The notes beneath the pieces are model-generated. The model was not told the origin of the DNA, did no database searches, and worked only from the letters and a program-made list of their open reading frames with translations. From NCBI GenBank assembly GCA_036250195.1, contig JAVHZZ010000006.1, positions 159,314,724-159,378,723 of the forward strand: a stretch of DNA of 64,000 bases. Direction: 5' to 3'. Positions 19,135-31,640 of the stretch are shown in pieces. Position 1 is the stretch's first letter; each line of letters starts with the position of its first letter. The position numbers and the translations under genes were made by a program. Origin of the DNA: Mixophyes australis. Taxonomy: Eukaryota; Chordata; Amphibia; Anura; Limnodynastidae.

Positions 19135-20718
19135 CCTATAATGTCATCCTCCATTAAAGAAAGCACCTCTGCGTTCCATCATTCTGATGAGTACTGTCTG
19201 TATCGCCATCCCTATTTCACCAGATCCTTCCCAGCCCAAATCCAAATACCAACACAGCAAGTGTACGCGAGTTGTACCATTTTGTCAATTTTCTACAGAA
19301 GGTTTTTGTCACTATATTAGCGGATTACTCCAACAAAAGTCATTCCTACCATGGTTTGTGACAATGGAGAATTTCTGTCCATAGGTTGCCATGACACAAT
19401 AAAAACATATAACAAGGCTTTATACAAAGGTTCCTCATGCTGTTTTAAATAATGGGTAATGTGTATTTATTGACTTAAACAACACAAAATGCGCAACTTG
19501 TATTATACCCCAGCATTTATTGAGATTATTAGTTATTGATAATCTTTAGCAATTTGTCTTTATATTAGTATTTCCTACATCAGGTGTAAGGTTTCACTTT
19601 AACTTTCCCGTTCCATAAAATACCATTTCATATTATATTTGTAAATGTGCATTTCAAAGAGGGGATAGTGCTGGTACAATTTATTCTATTGTGTGGTTGT
19701 GGTAGGACTGGAAACTCTGAAGGCCAAATTTCACCAGCGAAACCTGCAACCTAATTCAGAATGAGGTGAATATATTGCGGAATACGATAAAAATATTTGA
19801 TCTTCTCTAATCAGCCTCTACTGTTTGTTTCTTTTCTGGATAATGACCACCTGTAGGTTTTTATTATTAAACAACTTTCAGGGACATGTAACTAATGTTA
19901 GCTAATGACAGGCCTTTGGAGTTGTTTGCTTGACTCCGCATACTTAAATCAGTGGTAAAACTACTGCTGATCCAAGGGGTACAGTGGCTATGGGGTCAGT
20001 CAATTCATGGTCATCTTCTTTTCTGAGCATGCATGGGGTCCAGTGCATGTGCAATGACACCCAAAACCATTGGCTGGTCCCCATGTATGCTCAGTAGAGC
20101 AGAGCGGGCACCTTTGGAGGATGGCCTCCACCAATTTTGCTATGTCACCTATTGATGGAATGTTACGCCCCTTTAATACCTTCATATTAAAGTATTGTCT
20201 AAAAAGATTGACATAAATGTTGCAGCATAATGGATAGTATTTTACAGATATTTCATTAACGTGTTTCTAAATATAGTACAAATAATCAAATTATTGGAGC
20301 AGGAGAGACATAATTACAATTTGTATGTTCCATTTATACTTCCCTTGTGGCTCCTCCATCATTTGATTTAAATGCACCAAAGTCAAGTAAGGACATATCA
20401 AGATTATATGCAATATATCTGGGGATTGTCTGTAACTGACATATCTTTTTAATGTTTTAGATGCTCTTTGATTAAATATGCTTTTGATTCCAAAAAAGTA
20501 TGTTCCTGACTTTTTTGCAACAGGACCTTTTAGAAGTATGGATTCTTTAAACAGCTGTGCAATGAAACAGCAGGCTTCTTATGAGAAGGTCGAAGCCATC
20601 ACGCAAAAAACTGAAAGACGACATTAAATAAATGTTGTCACTTTTTGACATACTGTAATCTTCACCTAGCTCTTGAACCAGATTTTCAGGTTTCCCAATA
20701 TGAAGACCAAGGAGAGAA
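19135..20718. other. No gene seen
   Basis: AT-rich sequence with only short, composition-driven open frames. I see no recognisable element. Confidence 0.5.
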
Positions 20719-21426
20719 TGTCAATGAAAAAGTGGTTTATTTTAAATGCAGGTCACACAGGTAAAATTGTGATACAGTAGATAAGGCAACTAACACTCAA
20801 GTCCATTGAAACAGTTGAAACAGGCTTCCAGGATACCCAAGTAACCTGAGGAACAGAAGTACTGGATATCTGGCACAACAGTTTAACTGCAGGTACAGGT
20901 TAGTCAGAGTGAGCAGGTTTGGCTGGGCAGCAGGAGACCAGGTACAAAGGGATGACTGCGGTGTAGGTTGTCAAGATAACCAGGTTTAGCTGGGAAGCTG
21001 GAGACCCAGATTTTCCAAGTATGACAGGTGACTGCAGGTATAGGATGTCTGAAGTTACTAGATGATACATTGGAAAATCAGGCAAAAAGAGGGTTAAGCA
21101 AGCCAGGGATCAGCAGCCAAAAATCCACAATAATGCCAGGCTCTGGGTCATAAGAGTAGGTGCAAAAAGTGGGAACAAGCAGGAGTCAAATACCAGAGAG
21201 GAAGTCAGGATCAGATCACAGGGGTTTTCATAGGGAGACCAGCATCAGTGACAAATGATGAACTGTACCAGATTGCTTGGAAAAGCAGTCTCTTAAAGGC
21301 CAGACACAGGTGATTAGGATCCACGAGTAATGATGAAGGCTTAAACCCTTACAGGCAGGATCTGACAAAGGCAGTGCAGCCTCTAGAGGGGAGATACTGA
21401 ACTGCAGCCTGAGGCAGATCTTGACA
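20719..21426 (-). mobile_element. Probable LTR, minus strand
   Basis: The ends are TGTCAATG and ATCTTGACA, an inverted TGTCAA/TTGACA pair. On the minus strand, AATAAA lies near the 3-prime end (complement of tttattttaaa, about 20740). The interior is rich in imperfect direct repeats of the type cagcaggagaccaggtac and ggctgggaagctggagaccc. The flanking 5-mers (gagaa and tagct) do not match, so it may be a recombined LTR or one end of a longer element. Confidence 0.5.
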
Positions 21427-24400
21427 TAGCTTTTGCACAGTGCAAGGTTCACATGGAAATTCAACAAATTCTATTCCATCTGAGCATATTTTTCAAATGA
21501 CATTGCAGAATGTTTTATCCTTTCTTAATAACGAACATATTATACAATATTACGTACAATCAATAAAGAAAGTTTATTCATTCACATCAGTCTATGCCCC
21601 AGTGGAGCTCAATCTAGTTTCCTACCATATACACAAGGGCCAATTTAGTCAAGAGTCAATTGACCTACCATTATGTTTTTGGACATGGGGAGGAAGCTTC
21701 ATTAATCAAAGAGGCCTTTTACACTGCTGAAAAGGGGATGTAACCAGTTAAAATAATCACAGAGCTGGTTCACTTTGCAGCTGTGAGTGCTGAGGGACTA
21801 AGTCCATCCATAGCGCTACCATAGAGCTCTATGAAAATTAATTACCATAGGCAGTCCTTTGCCCTGGCTTGCTGGTATGGAAAATAACAAGAGGACTATG
21901 CACCCAAATACTCAGGTGTTTACCACAGGTTGTATAACATGGACACTAGTGGCTCCAGACCATCTGATGATAAATAAAATACAAATTAATTTACTTCTCC
22001 TGTACAATAAGTTTGACAGTTGCAATGAAATAAGCTCACATAAACGCCAAACTCCTCCACCACATATTATCGGCTGCACTCACATTTCATCAAATGCCTT
22101 TAGCATATTGTGTAAAACAGACATGGCAAATTGCACACAAGTAGGTTTACTGGAGCAGTAACTATACACAGCTCTTGTGTCACAGCTAGAAATTATCCCC
22201 TAAACCAGGATCTCCTCTACTCTATCTAGCCACACTACCTATATGCAATGAGCCCCCCACACACTTACAGTATGGAGGCAATTTTCAAGACCCCTCTCCT
22301 ACTTATGCTGCACTGACAATCATCCCACACATCCAGAGACTCTCTCTCTATCTCTCAGCCACACAGCTCCTAGCAGGGCTCCTCCCACAATGAGGGACAT
22401 CCAGGCTGCTCCCTTTACATCCATCCCAATATCCAGGGACTCTCTACATTGCTCTACACATCCACTCCAATCCAAAGGTTTCTCTCCCTCCAATTGCAGG
22501 GATTTCCATTTGTAACTTCTTACTCCTCTTCTTATTCCCACTCTTAAACATATTTGCTTTAGCATGGCCACTTTGTACAGCAAGCCAGTGGGGACATGTG
22601 ACTGAAAATAGAGTTCGACAGGAGCCAGGGTGTGCATTTGCAGCTTTTTTTTCACTCCTCTCCTCCCTACAGGGGAGGGCTGGCAAATTTTAGCCCAGGG
22701 GGGGCAGGAATCAACTCAGCAGCCTATTCGGAACATTTTAAAGGTAAAAAAATGCAGGTGGCCCAGTGACCCAGCCCAAGGTAGGCCACTATGGGACCGG
22801 CCCGAGGGTAGATTCCCCCCTGCCCCTGTCTCCCTTCTTCATGTGCTAAAATCATTCATCACCTCTGCTCCATAAGTAAAATCTCAGTATCACATATGGT
22901 GCTGTTTTGCACCAAAAACTGAGCACAAGGGCTCTATGTACATTAATATATAGAGTGCCTTGTTTTTACTCTCTTGCAAAATGATTTATTGTAAATCATG
23001 TCTGTGAAAATACTGGGTTTATCTGGCCCACTTCTGCCCACTTCACACTGGCTGGCCACTCAGGAGTGCCTTACTATGCCAGGGCAGCCTACCTAGTACC
23101 TTCTGGGTTGCTTATAGTACAACAGTACATTTATTGTAATACAATCACTAGAATACTATATACAAACAGTAAATAAATTCCAGGCGGGTTTTACACATTA
23201 TCTGTCCCTTACCCCACTAGCTTAAGGAGTTACAGTCACCTGGATGTCCTGACTTGCAGAAACCAAAAGCCATGAAGTTCTTCTTAACAGCAGATTTACC
23301 AGCAGGATGCTCAGTCCAGCAGAAGCCTAGATTTCAATGCTGGAATTCTTCCCAGGATCCAATCAGAAAGGAAACAACCCAAGATCCCTGGCTCTCCTTC
23401 TTTCCTCTATACCCTGAAGATTTACCACACCCCATCGGCTGGGTGAGGGGTGACCTTAGATTGTGGGATCCTCTGAGAGTAACTGTCTGTTAAAAGGGGC
23501 TGTTACAGGGCTATCCCTTCTCATCCCAATACATCCCTTGTTCCTCTGCTGGGATGACCAAGGTGGAATACAAATTGAGACAAATGGGGACATATTCAGG
23601 TTAATTAAGAGGCAAGGCCAAGATGATTAAGTGACACTCCCAGTATTGACCTCCTTCAAGCTTTTTCAGCCAGAACTATCTTCCAGATAAACAGTACTTC
23701 CTGTAGAGAAAGGAGGGGGAGAAAAAAATGCAGCTACAGCCCCCTTACCTGTATCCTGGAACTGGACCCCATCTGATCCTTACCCATAACCCACCTGGCT
23801 TCAACTTATGAACAATGTATAACAGCATAACTGCAATATCAACACTATACAATAAACAATATACATTTTTACAATGAGTAACATATAGTAAAAAAAGTCT
23901 TCTATATAGGCACGGCTACAATGTCCGCTTATCCAAATGTAATTACACACTGCATTTGCACTCTGGTGAGTGGTGGAAAATTAACAGGGCTATAAAAAGT
24001 ACATGTTATGCTTCACATCTTGAGAAACTAGGGAGAAGCTGGTTAAGGTGGTATCAAACTCATTTGCACAATGTCAAAGGTTACATGTTGTGATAGCTAT
24101 TCCCTAATTCCCCCTTATCTCTGCATTAGCTATAATATCTGTCCTATATCATAGTATGAAGTCCAGCAGCACTGACCCTTTAGTTGGTTCCTCTACCTCT
24201 TATTAAATGTAGTTTTCTTTTAAAATAAATAAAAATTGGCTTAATTTGCCAGAACCACTAGTTTCATTGTCATAATGTATATCTGGATATGTAGTTAAAA
24301 TTAGTAATGATTAGGATCATATTTCTTTTTGCTGCCCTTTTAGTTTTTTATTGGGACAGGTCTTAAATAGCTCTGTATTTATATTTAATTTCATGGAAAC

Positions 24401-26800
24401 AACTTTACAACGCCACAGCATATGCTTGTGTCATATAAAGAAATTCTAATAATTATTCGCCTCCTGAAAATTGTTTTTTGGATACAGCTCCTGAAGGCAA
24501 GCTGAATAGAGTGCTAACAATCTATGCAGTTCTTACAAAAGTGGTTCAGACTGGAGGGGAAAAAAAGGACATTTATAAATTAGCAGCAAAGGTTTGTAGC
24601 AAGCATTAAAAATGTTCATGGTTGCATGAATGAACATCTGTTGTTTGCAAATCTGCGTTTTAAGCCCCATCAGTAAATGTGGCGCTCACACAGTGACCTC
24701 CCGCTGCCCCCTTCAACGTTTCACAATTCAGTCACACCTGTCAGCATTTTACATAAAAACAGAGCTGTCTAACGTTAACTATGATGTCTCCATAATACCT
24801 CCACCTTTGTGCTGCAGAGTGTGGGTGGAAAATAATTAGCAGATTTTGCATCTGTCTCTCTCGTAGATGCTGTCAAGTTATGAACAGACAGCTGCTGTCT
24901 CTTCTCTCATTCTGTTTATACCAGAAATCTCCTTTATTACTACATCTTATTGCTACATATAAGGCAGCAAGTGAATCCTTGTTACACACAAAATACCTGT
25001 AATGTAAGGCTGTATAATTAAGATTTAAGTTAAGTTTGGCTTACTTACCTACTTTCTGGACCTGAAAGAAGAGGTCCAAAGGTCAAATTTCGGGGGGAGG
25101 GCAGGGTGAAAATATGATTCTCTTCATCATGGCCCCTCCTATCACTGCACAATGCCGCAAAAACGTAATCGAAGTCACCCATGAAGCCTGATGACAGGAT
25201 GACATGAATCACACCATCCAGTCACTCCCCCGTTTACATCTTTATATGAGGAGAAGGTGGTTTACTCTCCTGGGAATACAGGAGGTTTCCCAAAAATTTG
25301 GGAAAATTTGTGCGATCCACTAACAGGAAGTTCAGCATTTGGAAAGCAAACTTTGCATTCAAATGCAGTCACCATCTGACCAAATTTCCCAGCTATCTTG
25401 GTCGATATCTGAATGATGTATTAACAGTTTTTTCTACTTACTATGTACTATGTATGCTGCAATTTGTGGCCAATCAGGTCTAAAATTAGCTAATTGTCCA
25501 GCTAAATTGCAGCCTGTATTGCACCTTAAAGCCAGGTCTGCATTTGTGTTATAGCAATTATAACAAGTCCCTGTAACAAATAAAGAAAGCAACAGGGCTT
25601 ACAGTCATCCTACTTATCCCCCACTAACTAACTTTTTTTCTTATTAAATTCAGGAAGACTCTTATTAAGTAGCTACTTCATTAAGTGCCCCTATTCTGCC
25701 CATGTTAATGAGTGCTCATTAATGGCAACATCATCAACAATTCTATTTAAAATAGGTAGAGAGATATCAATGTATTATATGTGTGTGATTCAGAGGGAGC
25801 ATAGTTAAGACATTAGATTTAAGTGACTTTAACAAGACATTAAAGTGAGCTCAAGAGTGCGTAAGGAATCAAAACATTGTTGGGGATTTCATGCATGGCA
25901 ACGTCAAAGATGTATCCAGAATAAGCCAGATCTCCATCCAACCGAGCATATGATGGAACAAGCTATACAAAGTATAAATCTACCATCACATAAATTGCAA
26001 CACTTATGGGACATATTAGAGTGAACATGTTGCACCATTTCCAAGGGAAAACGGGGAAACAACTCACTATTACGTAAACGTATCCATTGGTTCATTATAC
26101 ACACACCTGGCTGCTGGGGAGGTTTGGGAGTTTCTGGGTCTGGACTATATTTATAGTCCAGACCTAGGACTCCCCCTCTCTCTCTCTCTGTTAGCCTCCC
26201 TGCCCGTGGATAATGAGCATCCCCCAGCACTATGGAAAAGAACCCTATACTAAAAAAATTAGATAGATAGGAAAACTAGTGCATGATACAGAGATCTCCT
26301 GGCACTAGAGAAAAGTATTTGATTGATTTGTCTAGATATATATATATTGTATTAGGGATTTCCCAATACTATAGAAAATATACTTTACTACGGAAAGGGA
26401 TTTGTAGTGATATATATACACATTTATATATGTTTATATATAGATAGATAACTGTTGCTGCAACTATTTATGATACTGATTTAAGTATTTATCTGATCTC
26501 TATTACTTGATATATATATTATCTGGAATAGTTGAATTAATATTATTAATAATCTTATTAAACCTTATAATATTCTTATTTAAAATATTTTTAATACTCT
26601 TCAACCTGTATATGATCATCCAAAGTTGCTGAGAGATTCATGAAATTCTATTCTTCCCTAAATAATATGCAAAGGGACACTCCAGCCGCCAGCAGGCTCA
26701 CTGAGTAGATTAAAAGTTTCCAGGGCTCCTGTCGTTTCCTTTGCTTAACAAATGCGAAAGCTACTTCTCTCACTAAGGAGATCACGATGGAGAAAAATGC
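21427..26800. other. No gene seen; old low-copy or decayed repeat sequence
   Basis: I find no supported coding region. There is an exact 13-bp-arm hairpin at 26137-26164 (ggtctggactata, two T, then its complement), and GATA and TATA short repeats around 26330-26450. The stretch 23010-23720 has the uneven GC content of a decayed LTR or DNA element, but I cannot assign it. Confidence 0.45.
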
Positions 26801-26819
26801 TAGATGATTAAATCTCTAA

Positions 26820-27875
26820 TAACAGGGCCAGAGTCGAATGGTTTTATATCAACTTCATATTAAAAAAAAATGCCCTTGTCTTGTTTCCACTGCTGCTTAA
26901 TCTTGTTAACTCAATGCTTAAGGTTAAAAAAGGGACCACAAACAGTGCAGTTATTCTAGTGTTCCCCAAGGAAGGCCAAGGTCCAACTCTATGTGCCAGC
27001 TACAGGCCCATATATCTCTTCTCAATCTTGATCTTATGTTTTTTGCCCAGATTCTAGTAAAAGATTAGCCTCTGTCATTATGACCGTGGCTCACTCAGGT
27101 CAAGCTAGCTTCATCCCAGACTGCAAAGTGACAGACAACACCAAAAGTGCTATGGACCTGATATAAAAAAAAGTCAACCACTGCCCTGGCGATGGCCTTA
27201 GATGCAGAAAAGGCCTTGGACAGTGACTCTTGGCACTCCATGTATCAAAGTCTACACAAGATGGGCTTCAGTGAACATATTTTTAACAAAACCCCAAATA
27301 TCACTGCTTTCATTATGTACAGAATTGAATATTTATGGAAAGTCCTCAAATTTCAGGATTAAGACAGACATTGAAAAATTGGTTGAAAAATACGCTACAA
27401 AACAGCATACACAAACAGAGTATTTCTGCTGATATGCAGAAATGTACACATCCCAAAATGCGTCCAGCTTAGAATTGGCAGCATATGGAAATTATTTACG
27501 CCAAGTCATGATCATCAGCGTGTATTTGGACCTGCCCTCTCAACAGGCATATATGAAGGTCTACATCAGCTGCATTTGCATGAAAATGCCCTTCCTGTAT
27601 TCGGCTTACATCAGACAGTTCCTTCTATCCCAAGTTCTGCCTCAACAGTTGGAAGGCAGTTCAAGTGCCAGATACCTGTAAGTCTGGATTGGTGCATATG
27701 TGGCCATTCTCTTTGTGAGCATGTTCAGTCCAAATTTGTGCAATTTACGCTATACAAACTGGCTTAAGTTCAATTCAAACTCATTGGCTCTAAACCTATC
27801 ACAAAAAGAGCTTCAACTCCTTAAGACAAATTACAATTTTTATTGGCAATCTAATAAAATAAAGTACCTGGGTAT
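26820..27875 (+). pseudogene. L1-type LINE ORF2 reverse transcriptase remnant
   Basis: The plus strand carries several L1 RT landmarks in shifting frames. They are a GPxxNGF relic, LPKEGQGPTLCASYRPI (family pattern PKxGKDPTxCxSYRPIS), a degenerate DNTKSAMDLI, and ALDAEKALDSDSW, the palm motif A corresponding to ALDAEKAFDRVxW. About 600 bp further are WQSNKIKYLGIH, matching the conserved KYLGI segment after the palm. Many stops and indels interrupt it, so it is a dead fragment. The hAT copy that starts near 27874 lies directly against the KYLGIH codons. Confidence 0.8.
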
Positions 27876-30800
27876 TCACTAACCCCCATGTTCCGGTTTG
27901 GGTTTTGGACCTGGATTAACTTTTTGTTTTGGTTTTGGCAAAATCACCCTTGTGTGTTTTGGTTTTGGATCTGCATTTTTTAGAAAATGCTAAAATCACA
28001 TAATTTTGCTCTTTTTTGTTCCTATATTATTATTAACCTCAATAACACTAGTTTCAAGTAATTTGCAGTCAATTTTGACCACCTCACAGGTCACAATATT
28101 ATTTTCATACACTTTCGGACAAATACTGCAGCGACCTGGCTGGATAGTAAGCGACAGAGCAATGACTCAAACATATGGCAGTTCCTAGCACATCCAGGAA
28201 ACATTGGCACACAGCAGTGGCAGAAAAGACAAGTGGTGCAAGATGGATCATGAAACCAGTTATGATTCATTTGATTGCTCCACCCATTTATTGGATAACA
28301 GCTAACACTTGGCAGCGAGCGCTGACCTCCCCCTGGGATGCGTGCTTTTATCAGAGCCAGACCAATTCAGGGTGCCAGACAATGCACTAAAAAGAGCCAT
28401 TGTAATTCCAAGCAAAAAGCAAGTTCATCACTGAGCTTCGAATCAGCCCCAATTTCCACAAAATTATAACATATTTAGGTACCTTTGATGTAAAGTGCAG
28501 ACTACAAACATTTGAAGAAACAGCAGCAAAGTGGAAGGTAATACATATACACGTCTATTTAGACATCCATGCTTACATTACTTCTGCAAGCAACGTTATT
28601 CTTTGTTAATAAACCTGTCGTCTTCATACCGTTCAAAAAAATTAAAAATAATCCTCCACCATTTGGATGTTGATAGCTGATAGTAGGATCAGGTGGAGTT
28701 AAAGCAGAGATGTCACTAATTCTGGTCAATTCTTTTACAGTAGACAATACCAGATGTCAATATGTTGTGCTGAGTCATCTGCATCATCAATGGGTGTGTA
28801 AGATTTTTGCTAAACACACAACAGTATATTGGCACAAAGTGGTAGCTGAAATTTAAAGTGGTGCAAGATGGAAATGTCCTTGGGTCCTCTCACCCACCCT
28901 TATGTTGGATCTATAAAAGGACCTGTATACTTTAACAAACCAAGCACTATAGCCACAAAAGTGCCACTCCTTGTGGCAAAAGTGCTTAGTTTGTTTGGGC
29001 CCCCACAAAACAAGGTAACAATGAGCTTAAGGCACCTACGGTAAGTGCAGTTAATGAACTCTACTGTGGCAAGATGTTGTTGTCATCATCCTCAGCCTCA
29101 TCCTCACCCTCCTCAATTTGTACATCATCCTCACACATTATTAATTTATCACCGCTGGAATCCACCATTACAGAAGTCTCAGTATTTTGATGTAATTCGT
29201 GGGAATGGCCTTCCTCGTGGAACTTGAAGTTCATTTTTATGAACATCATCTCTTCCACACTTTGAGGAAGTAGCCTCCTACGCCGATCGCTGACAAGGTT
29301 CCCAGCTGTGCTGAAAACTTTTTACGAGTACACACTGGAGGGTGGGCAGCTTAGGCAGTGCAAAACGAAGTTGGTACATGGGTCTCCAAATTCCCTTTTT
29401 TTCAGGGACTGTCTGATGTGTCTATTTCTATGCTGTCGTGAAAATAGTCCTCCACCATCCTTTGGATGTTGATAGTAGGATTAGGAGGAGTTACGACAGA
29501 GGTGTCAAGTTTTTTGGTCAATTCTTTTAGACCAGACCAGATGTCAAAATATTGTGCTGAGTCATCTGCATCATCCCTGGGTCTCCTGGGAAAGCTATGT
29601 TTTTTCCTAGCAACAGTTGAGTGAGAAACTTAAGGAGCAGATGCCGTCCTGTCACGTAACACTTGCGCTGTCATCTTGCTCAACAGGAGCTCCTTGCATC
29701 ACTTCAGATCTGGGTCAGTTGGAAATAAAGAGAAGACATAGCTCTTAAAACGAGGATCAAGCACAGTCGCCGAAATGTAGTGATCTGATTTCAAGATTTT
29801 GATAACTCTTGGATCCTGGCGAAGCGCATAAAGTACCTGATCTACAAATCCGACATATTTAGCATAATTGCTTTGTTTCATTTCCTCCTTCAGTTTCTCA
29901 AGCTGCTTTTCCAAAAGTTTAATTAAGGGAGTCACTTATCTCAAGATAGCAGTGTCTGAACTCACTTCACAGGTGACTAGTTTGAATGGTTTCAGCACTT
30001 TGCACAACACGGAAAGTATTCTCCACTGCACTTGACTAAAATACATTCCCCCTCCATTCCCAATGTCATGGCTTTTGGAGTAAGCATGGATGGCTTTTCA
30101 CTGTTCCTCCAGGTGAAACTCCACTTTGTCACCACCTCTTGCTTTAGTTGGTGGCAGGGCAAATGAAATTGCTCTTGCAGCTGCTGCAATTTCCTACACG
30201 CTGTTGTCGAATGCGGAAAATATCCAGATATTTTATGGGCCACAGACAGCATCTTCTGCTCGTCCCTGTCATTATTTAAAAAGCTCTGCACCACCAAGTT
30301 TATTTTGTGAGCAAAACAGGGAATGTGATGGAATTCACCAAGCTGTAATGCTCTCACAATATTGGTGTCGTTATCAGAAATGACATATCCTGAGGAGAGT
30401 CCAAGCGGGATAAGCCATGTTGCAATGACATCCCTTAGTTTTTGTAACAAATTGTCAACTGTATGCCTCTAAGTGAAGCCGGTGATACAAAGAGTAGCCT
30501 GTCTCTGACAAATGTGACGTACATGCTGCTGCTGTTCCTGCTGGTGAAGGCGAATCACCAATCCAGTGGGCTGTCACAGTCATATAATCTTTAGTTTGCC
30601 CAGTTCCGCTTGTCCACATATCTCTGGTTAAGTGTACAGTGAGTAGAATGGCATTTTGTAGGTCATTAATTACATTTCTGCAAACCTTCTGGTAGAGGTG
30701 AGGAATAGCTTTTCTAATGAAATGGTGTTGTGATGGATTTTAGTAACGGGGACACAAGACCTCAAGAAACTGTCTAAAACCAGCTGCATTAATAGAGGAT

Positions 30801-30940
30801 ATTGGACGCAGATCTAATACTAGGTGACAGCTTTCACACTTGCTTCCTCTTGCAAAGGATTGTTTAACAGTCAATAGTTGTAAAGTACTAGTAGTCTACT
30901 TCTTGGTCTGCTTCTGGGATGGAGATTCACCCCCAGCATG
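27874..30940 (-). mobile_element. hAT transposon copy 1, truncated
   Basis: The left end (cactaacccccatgttccgg, then repeats of ggttttgga) matches the subterminal region of the short hAT element at 34542. The copy runs parallel to copy 2 (46005-50900) until 30940, where it stops short of the BED-finger region. It carries most of a minus-strand transposase gene. Bases 28640-28790 repeat the segment at 29440-29590 (cctccaccat, gatgttgatag, gtgctgagtcatctgcatca). Copy 2 has the same internal duplication. Confidence 0.75.
29061..30450 (-). pseudogene. hAT-superfamily transposase, decayed copy 1
   Basis: Minus-strand pieces in order: VISDNDTNIVRAL and HHIPCFAHKINLVVQSFL (catalytic-core region of Ac/ZBED-type hAT transposases), then VAHKISGYF and a helical linker to VVTKW. 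Next come YVGFVDQVLYALRQDPRV and SDHYISATVLDPRFKSYVF (the conserved ATxLDPRFK segment). The last piece is the C-terminal dimerisation region FSTAGNLVSDRRRRLLPQSV followed by EEMMFIKMNFKF. Stops and frameshifts separate the pieces. The N-terminal BED finger is missing because the copy ends at 30940. The enzyme would have cut and re-inserted its own element; this copy cannot. Confidence 0.85.
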
Positions 30941-31229
30941 GGAAAGAAACATGATATTATATAAAATATATTCATTGTATTTTCCCCACATAACCTTAAT
31001 AAGTATACATTTTGCCAATATGAATACTGTGAGACTTGTAAGTATTTTTGTTTATAATTTGAAATGTCAAAATGCCTTGAAAAGTCTTCGATGCATAAGT
31101 TAATTTCTATTCTATTTTTTACCCATCTTTCTCATCTCATATATGCTTGTTACACAGCTGGTGATTCTGGTGGATGACAGACACCATCCTCTCCAAAGCC
31201 AGTAACTGAACAACGTTGCCTACCCAGGG

Positions 31230-31640
31230 AGCATATCTTCAGGTCACGTGTCAGCCTCTCTGGGAGGCTAGATGCTAAGGTGATCCGTTGCTGTAGGCTT
31301 CCACCTCATGTGATCATGGAGACTCTACGCATTGTGCACAGTGACCTAGAGTCTCTGTGTAACATACTGACAGCAATATCACTGATGACCAAAATGTTGA
31401 CAGTCTTACAAATTCTGGGCGTCTAGGTCATCCTGGCGTTTGCACGTTATATGTAGAATAAATGGTACACATATAGCTCTGATCCCATCAGGTGGAATTG
31501 AATCGATATCTAATAGAAAACATTTCAGATCAATAGATGTACATGAAGTATCTCTCCAGATTCAATGCCTGGATACTAAACGGCCTGTAAGTGGCCATGA
31601 TTCCGACAATCAGGCAATTGCTGTATATTAAGACAGACGC
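31230..31640 (+). pseudogene. PIF/Harbinger (HARBI1-like) nuclease remnant
   Basis: The piece VIRCCRLPPHVIMETLRIV with DLESL matches the RYRLPxxVI...DLEP lead-in of HARBI1-type transposases. About 100 bp later comes HVICRINGTHIALIPSGGIE, then NRKHFRSIDVHEVSLQIQ. This corresponds to the IDGTHIAI...NRKxxHSINVQ block that contains the first catalytic acid. Here that Asp is Asn, so the site is dead. Frames shift between the pieces. It may be a relative of the enzymes that mobilised the Harbinger-type MITEs at 36988, 43436, 47598, 54904 and 55218, but I cannot show a direct link. Confidence 0.7.

Noticed and set aside
21427..26800. Search for host exons or tRNA genes
   Set aside because: No tRNA A/B box pair with cloverleaf, no run of conserved codons between splice sites and no known protein segment could be found by eye.
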